Assembly: GCA_014804605.1 (NCBI GenBank)
Contig: JAAUZM010000010.1
Span: forward strand, 279,994-319,997
Direction of reading: 5' to 3'
Source: Lachnospiraceae bacterium
GTDB lineage: Bacteria > Bacillota > Clostridia > Lachnospirales > Lachnospiraceae
Length of the DNA stretch: 40,004 nt
The notes below the pieces were generated by a model, which made no database searches, was not told the origin of the DNA, and was given only the letters and a program-made list of their open reading frames with translations. The position numbers and the translations under genes were made by a program. Shown piece after piece: positions 7,727-14,991 of the stretch (positions are counted from its first letter, which is position 1; each line of letters opens with the position of its first letter).

Positions 7727-9304
7727 ATGTACGACAACAATAACTATCCAAACACAAACTACGGATCGCAGAATAGCGATCATACGACACAAAATCAAAA
7801 CACTAATCTTTCGAACGGCAATTTCCAGAACAGTGCTTCCCAGAGCGGCAATCCTTACGGTAGTCGGAATACTGGGGATTATTACAGGAATGTATACCCG
7901 AACAACACATACGCCCAGCGGGCGGCGAACAATCCGTATGAAAGTCACACCGGAAGTTATCGGTACGGCAATACTTACCCCAACGACTATGCGCAGTCGG
8001 ATGCACAGGCAGGAGCGGGTAAGGAGAAGCATAAGAAAGCAAAGAAGATATCCGGCGGAGGTTTTCTGAAAAAAGCGTTGGTCAGCGTATCGCTGGGACT
8101 TCTGTTCGGTGTGTTTGCCGGCCTGGGAGTGTGGGGTGTACAGGCGCTGACCGGCATGGCGGATCAGAATCATACGGAAGAAGTCTCACAGGCGGAGGAG
8201 ACTATGGCGGATGGGCTTGCCGCGGTGACCGATAACGTGGCACAGGAAATCGAGGAAAGTAACGATATAGTTAAGAGTGGTCTGCATGTGACGGAAAATG
8301 TTACGGCAAGCGTGTTTGATGTATCGGAAGTGGCCAGAGAGGTTATGCCGGCCATCGTATCGATCAACAATCATTATTCGGAGAAAATGTCTTATTTCGG
8401 ACAGCAGTTCGTTAATGAAGCGGATGCCAGCGGGTCCGGAATCATCGTGGGACAGAATGATGCGGAGCTGTTGATTGCGACCAACCATCATGTGATCGCA
8501 GACACGGAGAAGCTGACGGTGCAGTTCGTGGAAGGCAGTGAGGCGGAGGCATCCGTTAAAGGTACAGATGAGAAGATGGATCTGGCTGTGATCGCGGTTA
8601 AGATCGACGATGTTGACAAGAATACACTGAATCAGATTGCGGTAGCGACGTTGGGTGACTCCGATTCGCTGGTAGTTGGCGAGCCGGCCATTGCCATCGG
8701 TAATTCTCTCGGTTACGGACAGTCCGTCACGACGGGCGTGATCAGTGCGCTTGACAGGACGATCGAGCTGTCAGACGGTGCGGACGGTACATTTATCCAG
8801 ACTGATGCAGCGATCAATCCGGGTAATTCCGGCGGTGCGCTCCTGAATATGAAGGGAGAAGTCATCGGAATCAATTCCAACAAGATCGGCGGCAGCGCTA
8901 TAGAAGGTATGGGATATGCCATTCCGATTTCTTCTGCAAGTCCGATCATCGCGGAGCTGATGTTAAAAGAGACGAAGAATAAGGTTGCAGAGGACGAAAG
9001 AGGTTATCTCGGTATCACCGGAATCACGGTTACGGACTATGTGATTGAGACATACGGTATGCCGGAGGGCGTCTATATCTCACAGGTGTATGAGAATACA
9101 GCGGCGGCTGAAGCAGGACTCCATAAGGGTGATATTATCACGAAGTTTGACGGGGAACAGATCACTTCCATGGATGAACTGCAGCGGGAGCTGGAATTCC
9201 ACGCCAAGGGCGATACGGTGGAGATCACGGTTATGTCGGTGGGCATTCAGGGTTATGCTGAAAAGACGCTGCAGCTGACATTGGGAAATAAAGTGCAGAA
9301 TTAG
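7727..9304 (+). CDS. htrA: HtrA/DegP-type serine protease with PDZ domain
   Basis: A membrane-anchored quality-control protease of 525 residues acting outside the membrane on misfolded proteins. The first 105 residues are low-complexity and rich in Asn, Tyr, Ser and Gln. A single membrane helix follows (about 112-140). The trypsin-like domain shows the catalytic triad: His in ATNHHVIAD (about 253), Asp in KMDLAVIAV (about 285) and Ser in INPGNSGGAL (about 368). A PDZ domain (about 400-510) contains GYLGITG, GVYISQV and AGLHKGDIITKFDG. AAAGGAG eight bases upstream fixes the ATG. The long polar cytosolic tail is typical of clostridial members and may bind partners. Cleavage targets are not shown by the sequence. 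Confidence 0.95.
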   Translation: MYDNNNYPNTNYGSQNSDHTTQNQNTNLSNGNFQNSASQSGNPYGSRNTGDYYRNVYPNNTYAQRAANNPYESHTGSYRYGNTYPNDYAQSDAQAGAGKEKHKKAKKISGGGFLKKALVSVSLGLLFGVFAGLGVWGVQALTGMADQNHTEEVSQAEETMADGLAAVTDNVAQEIEESNDIVKSGLHVTENVTASVFDVSEVAREVMPAIVSINNHYSEKMSYFGQQFVNEADASGSGIIVGQNDAELLIATNHHVIADTEKLTVQFVEGSEAEASVKGTDEKMDLAVIAVKIDDVDKNTLNQIAVATLGDSDSLVVGEPAIAIGNSLGYGQSVTTGVISALDRTIELSDGADGTFIQTDAAINPGNSGGALLNMKGEVIGINSNKIGGSAIEGMGYAIPISSASPIIAELMLKETKNKVAEDERGYLGITGITVTDYVIETYGMPEGVYISQVYENTAAAEAGLHKGDIITKFDGEQITSMDELQRELEFHAKGDTVEITVMSVGIQGYAEKTLQLTLGNKVQN

Positions 9305-9350
9305 TCGCTTATGGAAAATACAGCAAAGCGATATAGCGCATATAATACGG

Positions 9351-9379
9351 GAAAAGGGTGATCCGAGGATCGCCTTTTT
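9351..9379 (+). terminator. Intrinsic terminator after htrA
   Basis: GGTGATC pairs with GATCGCC (9357-9363/9368-9374), preceded by AAAA and followed by TTTTT (9375-9379). It lies about 50 nt after the protease stop codon. Confidence 0.8.
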
Positions 9380-9438
9380 CCGTTATGGAAATTGTTTGGC
9401 GGATTTTGGGAATAGACTTTACTCGTTTTTAGAAATTG

Positions 9439-9467
9439 TTTACTTGTGAGATGCTCCTTTTTATACT
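9439..9467 (+). promoter_or_regulatory. Candidate promoter of the ClpX-like gene
   Basis: TTTACT (9439-9444), a 17-nt spacer and TATACT (9462-9467). The transcript would begin near 9474, so its leader of about 240 nt would contain the whole of repeat copy B. Confidence 0.55.
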
Positions 9468-9506
9468 ATGATAATAAAGTAAGAGTGGGATCAGTTGTAG
9501 GAAATG

Positions 9507-9689
9507 GTAACTATTCAGTTTAGGTCGAAGCATTCACTGCTGAGACCGTAAGAATATGATTCAACGAGCAAAATCCCATCGTCGAAAACGGTTCTAAGCG
9601 CCAGTGGCGCTTGGTTAGAACGGACCGAAGCGGAGCGAAGACTTTAGGATGGATTTTGCATCGTAACTGTGAAGGTACTGAACAGTTAC
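9507..9689. repeat. Nested hairpin repeat, copy B1
   Basis: Outer arms GTAACTATTCAGT (9507-9519) and ACTGAACAGTTAC (9677-9689) pair at 12 of 13 positions. Next inside, a hairpin at 9523-9547 has stem GGTC/GACC, a GA/GA internal loop, stem AGCA/TGCT and loop TTCAC. GCAAAATCCCATC (9568-9580) pairs with GATGGATTTTGC (9648-9659) around a strong central hairpin (9591-9621). The first 41 nt recur at 39964 and the 3' part resembles copy A. The element lies in the leader of the ClpX-like gene. Confidence 0.75.
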
Positions 9690-9715
9690 AGGAAATGAAT
9701 AAGCGGAGGTCGGTT

Positions 9716-11323
9716 ATGAATAACGACAGATATGATGATATAAATGAGACGAATACGGAAGATGAGGGCAGAACCTACGATTTCAGGGAACTGGAGGACG
9801 GCGAGGAACAAAGAGAAACGCTCAGAAGCATGAAAAAGGAACAGAGCGGCGAAACAGACGACCGGAAAGAAGAGAAAGCGGATGATGGGAAGCGGGAAGT
9901 GGGAAATGTAGAAGACGAACCGCACAGTGATTACGAGGATGTCTGCTTTATCTGCCGCAGACCGGAGAGCAAGGCGGGCAAGATGTTCCATCTGCCCAAT
10001 CACATATGTGTCTGCGATGACTGTATGCATAAGACTATGGATACGGTCAGCCAGTTCGACTATCAGGGGATGCTGAATTATCCCACAATGTCTGATCTCA
10101 ACAGCGGCAAGGGATTTCCGAACATCAGCTTCGTCAATTTAGCCGATTTGCAGGGAGACGGCGGCATTCCGAATAAGCAGAAGCCGAAGAAAAAGAAGAA
10201 GGACGGCGACAAGGCGGAAATTGACATCAAGAATATCATGCCGCCCCATAAGATCAAAGAGAAGCTGGATGAGTATGTGGTAGGACAGGAGTACGCTAAA
10301 AAAGTGGTGTCCGTAGCGGTTTATAACCATTATAAGAGAGTGGCGACCGGCACCATGGACGAGATCGAGATCGAGAAGTCCAATATGCTCATGATCGGAC
10401 CTACCGGCTGTGGCAAGACGTATCTTGTGAAGACCCTGGCAAGACTTCTGGATGTGCCGCTTGCAATCACGGATGCCACATCTTTGACAGAAGCTGGGTA
10501 TATCGGCGACGATATCGAGAGCGTGGTATCGAAACTGCTGGCTGCGGCGGATAACGACGTGGAGCGGGCGGAGCAGGGCATCATATTCATAGATGAGATC
10601 GATAAGATTGCCAAGAAAAAGAATACCAACTCCAGAGATGTCAGCGGCGAATCCGTTCAACAGGGAATGTTAAAGCTGCTGGAGGGTGCGGAGGTGGAAG
10701 TGCCTGTGGGCGCTAATTCCAAGAATGCCATGGTGCCGCTTGCGACAGTGAATACAAGGAATATTCTGTTTATCTGCGGTGGCGCTTTTCCGGATTTAGA
10801 GGAAATAATTAAGCAGAGATTAAATAAACGGACCTCAATAGGATACAATGCCGAATTGCGGGATAAATATGATAAGGAAAAGAATATCCTGAAAAGGGTT
10901 ACGGTGGAAGATATTAAGAAATTCGGCATGATTCCCGAATTTATCGGTCGGCTTCCCGTGATCTTCACGCTGGAAGGCTTAAGCAAAGATATGATGGTGA
11001 AGATTCTTGCCGAGCCCAGAAACGCGATACTCAAACAGTATCAGAAGCTGCTTGAGTTAGATGAAGTAAAGCTGGAATTCGAACAGGGGGCGCTGGAAGC
11101 GATTGCCGAGAAAGCAATGGAGAAAGATACCGGCGCCAGGGCTCTTCGCGCGATTATCGAGGAGTTTATGCTGGATATCATGTATGAGGTGCCGAAGGAT
11201 GATAACATCGGCAGGGTGACCATTACACGAGAGTATATCGAGGGAACGGGCGGGCCGGTGATCGATATCAGGAGCAATTCACTGGAACATCCCGATGGGC
11301 TGAATGTGGTAGAAGCAACGTAA
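9716..11323 (+). CDS. clpX: ClpX-type AAA+ unfoldase, divergent paralogue
   Basis: ClpX unfolds proteins and feeds them to the ClpP peptidase. The 535-residue product has an unusually long acidic, charged N-terminal tail (1-70), then a zinc-binding domain with two CxxC pairs (CFIC near 76, CDDC near 101), then the AAA+ module: Walker A GPTGCGKT (about 228), pore loop GYIG (about 261, usually GYVG), Walker B IIFIDEID (about 289), IPEFIGRLP with sensor/box VII residues, and DTGARALRAIIEE with sensor 2. The ClpP-contacting loop reads IGY instead of IGF. The stretch that holds the RKH pore loop in normal ClpX is replaced by a different sequence (VGANSKNAMVPLATVNTR). GGAGGT five bases upstream fixes the ATG at 9716; an earlier in-frame start at 9611 would translate the repeat. 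No clpP or tig gene is nearby, so this may be a second ClpX. Confidence 0.85.
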   Translation: MNNDRYDDINETNTEDEGRTYDFRELEDGEEQRETLRSMKKEQSGETDDRKEEKADDGKREVGNVEDEPHSDYEDVCFICRRPESKAGKMFHLPNHICVCDDCMHKTMDTVSQFDYQGMLNYPTMSDLNSGKGFPNISFVNLADLQGDGGIPNKQKPKKKKKDGDKAEIDIKNIMPPHKIKEKLDEYVVGQEYAKKVVSVAVYNHYKRVATGTMDEIEIEKSNMLMIGPTGCGKTYLVKTLARLLDVPLAITDATSLTEAGYIGDDIESVVSKLLAAADNDVERAEQGIIFIDEIDKIAKKKNTNSRDVSGESVQQGMLKLLEGAEVEVPVGANSKNAMVPLATVNTRNILFICGGAFPDLEEIIKQRLNKRTSIGYNAELRDKYDKEKNILKRVTVEDIKKFGMIPEFIGRLPVIFTLEGLSKDMMVKILAEPRNAILKQYQKLLELDEVKLEFEQGALEAIAEKAMEKDTGARALRAIIEEFMLDIMYEVPKDDNIGRVTITREYIEGTGGPVIDIRSNSLEHPDGLNVVEAT

Positions 11324-11352
11324 TGCAAGAACGTTTGTGAAAGAAAGTGTTT

Positions 11353-11397
11353 TACACAGAACACTATGAGCGAAAAGGACTCATAGTGTTCTGTGTA
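11353..11397. repeat. Perfect 18-bp hairpin after the ClpX-like gene
   Basis: Arms 11353-11370 and 11380-11397 are fully complementary around a 9-nt loop (CGAAAAGGA). There is no U-run on the plus side. It may act as a transcript 3' end or barrier between the core gene and the island that starts just beyond. Confidence 0.75.
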
Positions 11398-11425
11398 TGA
11401 CAGGTATGCTCTGAGATCATTCCTT

Positions 11426-11683
11426 TTATGAAAATTCCTTGTTTAATTCTTCTTCCGTTAATCCTAAACTATGTGACAACATCTGCTTTATTAACTCTAA
11501 CTCGTCTTTCTTACGTTCCCTATAGTTATGCTCGCAAAAATGCCAATACTTACATTTTCTGTTGCTACATTCTTCCATTTTCTGACACTTAATTTTATGA
11601 TAGAACACCCAAAACCATATAAACGGAATTGATACAAAATAAGCTATTATAAGCCATCCGAAAAAATTTATAATAAAGTCCAT
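11426..11683 (-). CDS. Small membrane protein with Cys-rich motif, unknown function
   Basis: An 85-residue protein. One strong hydrophobic segment (about 4-28: FIINFFGWLIIAYFVSIPFIWFWVF) is followed by a Cys/His-rich stretch (CQKMEECSNRKCKYWHFC, about 33-50) that could bind a metal, then a charged helix ending in a glutamate-rich tail. I do not recognise a named family, although similar small proteins sit near clostridial mobile elements. Its start overlaps the end of the 44-residue gene upstream (11668-11802), so the two are translationally coupled. Base composition is clearly more AT-rich than the ClpX-like gene, which suggests transfer. It runs divergently from the XRE regulator at 11960. 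Confidence 0.6.
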   Translation of the reverse strand: MDFIINFFGWLIIAYFVSIPFIWFWVFYHKIKCQKMEECSNRKCKYWHFCEHNYRERKKDELELIKQMLSHSLGLTEEELNKEFS

Positions 11684-11802
11684 TCTCTTCCCTCTTTGTC
11701 AATCCTCTTTTCAAATGTTTCAAAATCAAGTTCATATTGAGAAATGAAAGCTATATCTAAATACAATTGAACCTCTCTTGCCCCTGTTCTGACTGGTTCC
11801 AT
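11668..11802 (-). CDS. Tiny protein coupled to the small membrane protein
   Basis: A 44-residue reading frame beginning MEPVRTGAREVQLYLDIAF and ending FEKRIDKEGREWTLL. GGAGG lies upstream of the ATG at 11802. The last codons overlap the ATG of the downstream membrane protein gene (11683) in another frame, an arrangement typical of co-translated gene pairs. No family is recognised. Its size and its place between a membrane protein and a divergent XRE regulator fit the accessory modules of conjugative or mobilisable elements, but that is inference. Confidence 0.5.
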   Translation of the reverse strand: MEPVRTGAREVQLYLDIAFISQYELDFETFEKRIDKEGREWTLL

Positions 11803-11925
11803 ATTTTCTTTCAATCCTCCACTACATTTTTAAAATTGTTTTATAAATGTTATTCTATCATTTCTTTCTTGATCTGACCAGTATAGCGGACAGTGTTTCC
11901 ACTAAAAAATTTTTACAATGGTATT

Positions 11926-11941
11926 GACCTCAATATTGGTC
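11926..11941. promoter_or_regulatory. Possible operator in front of the XRE gene
   Basis: GACC and GGTC half-sites (11926-11929 and 11938-11941) are separated by 8 nt, just upstream of the XRE ribosome binding site; another GACC lies near 11877. This could be the regulator's own binding site, but the half-sites are short. Confidence 0.3.
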
Positions 11942-11959
11942 TAAGAAAGGATGAAAGAA

Positions 11960-12208
11960 ATGGAACAGAAATTACGGAGAGATAGAAATATGGGCAACAA
12001 TCTAAAAGTCCTCCGAGAAAAGCATAATATTTCACAAGAAAAACTCTGCGCTTTATTACAACGCAATGGTTGTGATATTGGTCGCTCTACTTACGCTAAA
12101 TATGAAAACGGTGAATTGAATATCAAGATTAGCGTTCTTATAGAATTACGCAAAATATATGACTGCACCTATGATGATTTCTTTGAAGGATTAGACATTC
12201 AAGAATAG
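11960..12208 (+). CDS. XRE-family helix-turn-helix regulator
   Basis: An 82-residue DNA-binding protein, nearly all one HTH_XRE domain: NLKVLREKHNISQEKLCALLQ (scaffold and first helices), GRSTYAKYENGELNIKISVLIELRKIYDCTYDDFFEG (recognition helix and packing). Such short Cro/C1-like proteins usually repress the element they belong to. I prefer the ATG at 11960, nine bases after AAAGG; starts at 11951 and 11990 are also possible. It is divergent from the two small genes at 11426-11802 and shares their AT-rich composition, so the three probably form the remains of one mobile module. Targets are unknown. Confidence 0.8.
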   Translation: MEQKLRRDRNMGNNLKVLREKHNISQEKLCALLQRNGCDIGRSTYAKYENGELNIKISVLIELRKIYDCTYDDFFEGLDIQE

Positions 12209-12367
12209 CCAGCCCCGTATGCTACCGTTACGCCACTCTGGGCGGTCAAATTCGGTAGATGTCCAGCCTAATACATTATAATAAGAGTAGCGATGTTGCG
12301 GGGAGAAAAATGCCATTTATAAAAAGGATCAGTTTCCCATATCTATAATTTACGATGTAGTCATCTG
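12209..12367. other. Intergenic stretch at the right edge of the AT-rich remnant
   Basis: No gene is seen between the XRE stop and the promoter of the desulfidase gene. The first 60 bases hold an imperfect palindrome (TACCG near 12222 against CGGTA near 12252, with GCC/GGGC inside) in sequence less AT-rich than the XRE gene. It could be an end of the former mobile element, but no direct repeat or integrase supports this. Confidence 0.3.
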
Positions 12368-12396
12368 TTGAGAAAAAATAGGGAGCGCATTATAAC
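12368..12396 (+). promoter_or_regulatory. Candidate promoter of the desulfidase gene
   Basis: TTGAGA (12368-12373), a 17-nt spacer and TATAAC (12391-12396), 27 nt before the start codon at 12423. A second TATAAT-like box overlaps just downstream. Confidence 0.55.
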
Positions 12397-12422
12397 TCTA
12401 TAATGATAAAGGAGATGTTCAG

Positions 12423-13700
12423 ATGGAAAGAACGAATGAAAAATACAAGGCATATATTCAGATACTTAAAGAAGAGCTTGTGCCTGCGATGGGATGCACG
12501 GAGCCGATTGCTCTTGCGTATGCAGCAGCAAAAGCGAGAGAAATATTAGGAGAGGTTCCGGACAGGGTTGAAATTGGTGCCAGCGGAAGTATTATTAAGA
12601 ATGTAAAGAGTGTTATCGTGCCGAACACGAATCACTTAAAAGGAATCCCTGCGGCGGCAACGGCTGGGATTATTGCAGGAAAAGCGGAAAAGGAGCTGGA
12701 AGTTATCGCAGATGTTTCCGAAGAAGAAAAAGTGCGGATGGCGGAATATTTAAAGGCAGTTCCAATAAGTGTTGAGCATGTGGACAATGGGGTTACATTT
12801 GATATCATTATTGAAGTGAAAAAGGGAGGCTCCTATGCGAAAGTAAGAATTGCTAATTATCACACGAATATCGTTCTTATTGAGAAAGATGGTGAGAAGC
12901 TTCTTGACATTCCTGTGGAAGGTGAGACAGAAGAAGGATTAACTGACCGATCGCTTCTTAACATGGTGGACATCTGGGATTTCATTAATACTGTTGATGT
13001 TGCAGATATCAAAGAGGTTATCGGACGGCAGATTGAGTATAATACGGCAATTGCAGATGAAGGGCTTAAAGGCGATTACGGAGCAAATATTGGAAGTGTG
13101 CTGTTAGACACCTACGGTAATGATGTCCGTACCAGAGCCAAAGCAAGAGCGGCTGCGGGATCCGATGCCAGAATGAACGGCTGTGAGCTTCCGGTTATCA
13201 TCAATGCAGGCAGCGGCAATCAGGGTATGACCTGCTCACTGCCGGTATTAGAGTATGCGAAGGAATTAGAGTGCGGAGAAGATAAGATGTACCGTGCACT
13301 GGCTCTTTCAAACCTGACAGCAATCCATCAGAAGACAGGTATCGGAAGGCTTTCTGCATACTGCGGCGCTGTCAGTGCCGGAGCAGCAGCAGGAGCTGGA
13401 ATTGCTTATCTTTGCGGCGGCGGATATGAGGAAGTAGTACATACAGTGGTAAATGCGCTGGCAATCGTATCCGGGATGATATGTGACGGAGCAAAAGCAT
13501 CCTGCGCTGCTAAGATCGCGGCATCGGTAGACGCAGGAATCCTCGGTTATAATATGTTCCTGCGCGGCCAGCAGTTCTATGCCGGGGACGGGATTGTAAC
13601 TAAAGGGGTGGAGAAAACCATCAGCAATATCGGCCATCTGGGAAAAGAAGGTATGCGCGAGACTAATGAAGAAATCATAAAGATGATGATACATGATTAA
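12423..13700 (+). CDS. L-cysteine desulfidase / UPF0597 family (CyuA/YhaM-like)
   Basis: A 425-residue cytosolic enzyme of the UPF0597 group, related to the alpha subunit of iron-sulfur L-serine dehydratase. Characterised relatives break L-cysteine into pyruvate, ammonia and sulfide. Family blocks visible are LVPAMGCTEPIALAYAAAKA (the Cys near 25), ASGSIIKNVKSVIVPNT, NAGSGNQGMTCSLPV (about 263-277) and GMICDGAKASCAAKIA (about 356-371); these Cys residues are candidate ligands for the iron-sulfur cluster. Length is normal and AAAGGAG precedes the ATG. It is convergent with the LysR gene. The substrate (cysteine or serine) cannot be fixed from sequence. Confidence 0.88.
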   Translation: MERTNEKYKAYIQILKEELVPAMGCTEPIALAYAAAKAREILGEVPDRVEIGASGSIIKNVKSVIVPNTNHLKGIPAAATAGIIAGKAEKELEVIADVSEEEKVRMAEYLKAVPISVEHVDNGVTFDIIIEVKKGGSYAKVRIANYHTNIVLIEKDGEKLLDIPVEGETEEGLTDRSLLNMVDIWDFINTVDVADIKEVIGRQIEYNTAIADEGLKGDYGANIGSVLLDTYGNDVRTRAKARAAAGSDARMNGCELPVIINAGSGNQGMTCSLPVLEYAKELECGEDKMYRALALSNLTAIHQKTGIGRLSAYCGAVSAGAAAGAGIAYLCGGGYEEVVHTVVNALAIVSGMICDGAKASCAAKIAASVDAGILGYNMFLRGQQFYAGDGIVTKGVEKTISNIGHLGKEGMRETNEEIIKMMIHD

Positions 13701-13748
13701 AGTGATACGCCGTGATAAAGAAAGCGGCCAGATGGATAAGTGTTCTGC

Positions 13749-14630
13749 TCACGTGTTTTCAAAACAACTTTTCAGGTTTTTCAGTAATCGCTCTGCAATA
13801 GGAGTAAACACCTGATATTTTTTCCAGATCAGATATATTTTCGTTTCAAGTCTTGGGGTAAGCGGACGGAAGGTAAGTCCGCTGTCCCGGCTTGTATCAA
13901 TCAGATGTTCAAAAGTTAAAAGATAACCCAGTCCCTCTTTGACAAAAATGGAACCGTTATAGGACAGTCGAAACGATCCTTCAAGATGCAGTTCGTCCAT
14001 TTTGTTTCCGCACCATTTGGAAATATCATGATTCCAGCCCTGTTCTGAACAGAATAGCGGAAGCCCGATCAAATCATCTGCGCAGACAGCCTGCTTTTGT
14101 GCCAGCGGACAGTCTTGTGGCATGATAAGACCCCATACATCGGCTTCGGGAAAAGCAAGGGAATGGTACTTTACTGTATTTGGTTCCTGTGCCAGCACTG
14201 CGAAATCTATGATGCCTTTATCCAGCTTTTCCGTAACCTGTTCAGTGTCGCCGCTGGTTATATGGTAATGCAGGTCAGGGCAGGTGTCCTTGAATGTTCT
14301 GATTGCGGCGGCAAGATGTCTGACCTGATATGATTCTGCAAGACCAAAGTAGACGTCGCCGCCTAAAACATCATCTAATGTGAGAAATTCAGCAGTAATC
14401 TTGTCCGCCATTTTTACCAGATCTTCCGCCCGTTTTCGTAACAGAATACCTTCCTCTGTAAGTTGGATGCTGAAACTGTGCCGCAGGAACAGCTTCTTAC
14501 CAAGCTCATCTTCCAGAGCTTTTAACTGTTTTGAAAGTGTGGGCTGGGTAACGTGAAGAAGTTCAGCCGCGCGGGTCATATTTTCCTCTCTTGCCACCGC
14601 AAGAAAATATCTCATCGTTCTTAATTCCAA
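13749..14630 (-). CDS. LysR-family transcriptional regulator
   Basis: A 293-residue regulator with an N-terminal winged HTH (MELRTMRYFLAVAREENMTRAAELLHVTQPTLSKQ, about 1-60) and a two-lobed periplasmic-binding-protein-like effector domain (about 90-290; VYFGLAESYQV, FAVLAQEP). The start is best placed at TTG 14630, which has AGGAGG seven bases upstream and gives the canonical MELR opening; an upstream in-frame ATG would add 38 unlike residues. It is transcribed away from a small gene and a hydrolase, the usual layout for a LysR regulator and its target. A palindrome overlaps its own -10 box. The inducer is unknown. Confidence 0.92.
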   Translation of the reverse strand: MELRTMRYFLAVAREENMTRAAELLHVTQPTLSKQLKALEDELGKKLFLRHSFSIQLTEEGILLRKRAEDLVKMADKITAEFLTLDDVLGGDVYFGLAESYQVRHLAAAIRTFKDTCPDLHYHITSGDTEQVTEKLDKGIIDFAVLAQEPNTVKYHSLAFPEADVWGLIMPQDCPLAQKQAVCADDLIGLPLFCSEQGWNHDISKWCGNKMDELHLEGSFRLSYNGSIFVKEGLGYLLTFEHLIDTSRDSGLTFRPLTPRLETKIYLIWKKYQVFTPIAERLLKNLKSCFENT

Positions 14631-14654
14631 GAAGATTCCTCCTATGATATTCCA

Positions 14655-14704
14655 ATAATTTATATCACGATATAAATTATAGACATTAGCGAAATGAAAA
14701 TCAA
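14655..14704 (-). promoter_or_regulatory. LysR promoter with overlapping 26-bp palindrome
   Basis: On the minus strand TTGATT (14699-14704), a 17-nt spacer and TATAAT (14676-14681) form a promoter. A near-perfect palindrome with 12-bp arms around AC (14655-14680) overlaps the -10 box. Its position fits autorepression by the LysR protein and possibly control of the divergent genes. Confidence 0.7.
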
Positions 14705-14753
14705 GAGGATATAATACAGACATAGCAGGAAGGGAGGCGGTCATACGGATGAT

Positions 14754-14948
14754 CTGATTCAGAATTTAGAGGATGCAGGATGTAGTTTAGAAACAATCAT
14801 GGAGGTTTGCAGACTGTATGATAATGGACGGGTTCAGGATGCTGTGAAAACACTTCGGAAACACCGCTGTACCCTGATGGACAGACTGCATGAAAGTCAG
14901 GAACGGGTTGACTGTCTCGACTTTTTAGTCTGGCGTATGGAAAAGTAG
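14754..14948 (+). CDS. Small conserved-looking protein without a clear start codon
   Basis: A 64-codon frame encodes a helical, Cys-containing protein: IQNLEDAGCSLETIMEV, then DNGRVQDAVKTLRKHRCTLMDRLH, then ERVDCLDFLVWRMEK. The pattern resembles small helical proteins I recall from Lachnospiraceae near regulators, but no named family is certain. The frame has no ATG, GTG or TTG at the expected place: GGGAGG (about 14731-14736) is followed by an ATG at 14749 in another frame that stops at once. The coordinates begin at CTG 14754; the first in-frame ATG is only at 14799. Either a start codon was lost or a non-standard start is used. It lies between the LysR gene and the hydrolase in the hydrolase direction. 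Confidence 0.5.
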   Translation: MIQNLEDAGCSLETIMEVCRLYDNGRVQDAVKTLRKHRCTLMDRLHESQERVDCLDFLVWRMEK

Positions 14949-14991
14949 TAAATAAAAAATCAATGTATAAAGAAAGAGAGGTATATGTAAA

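Noticed and set aside
9611-9715. N-terminal extension of the ClpX-like protein by 35 residues
   Set aside because: The extra codons fall inside the repeat element and have no ribosome binding site; GGAGGT lies five bases before ATG 9716.
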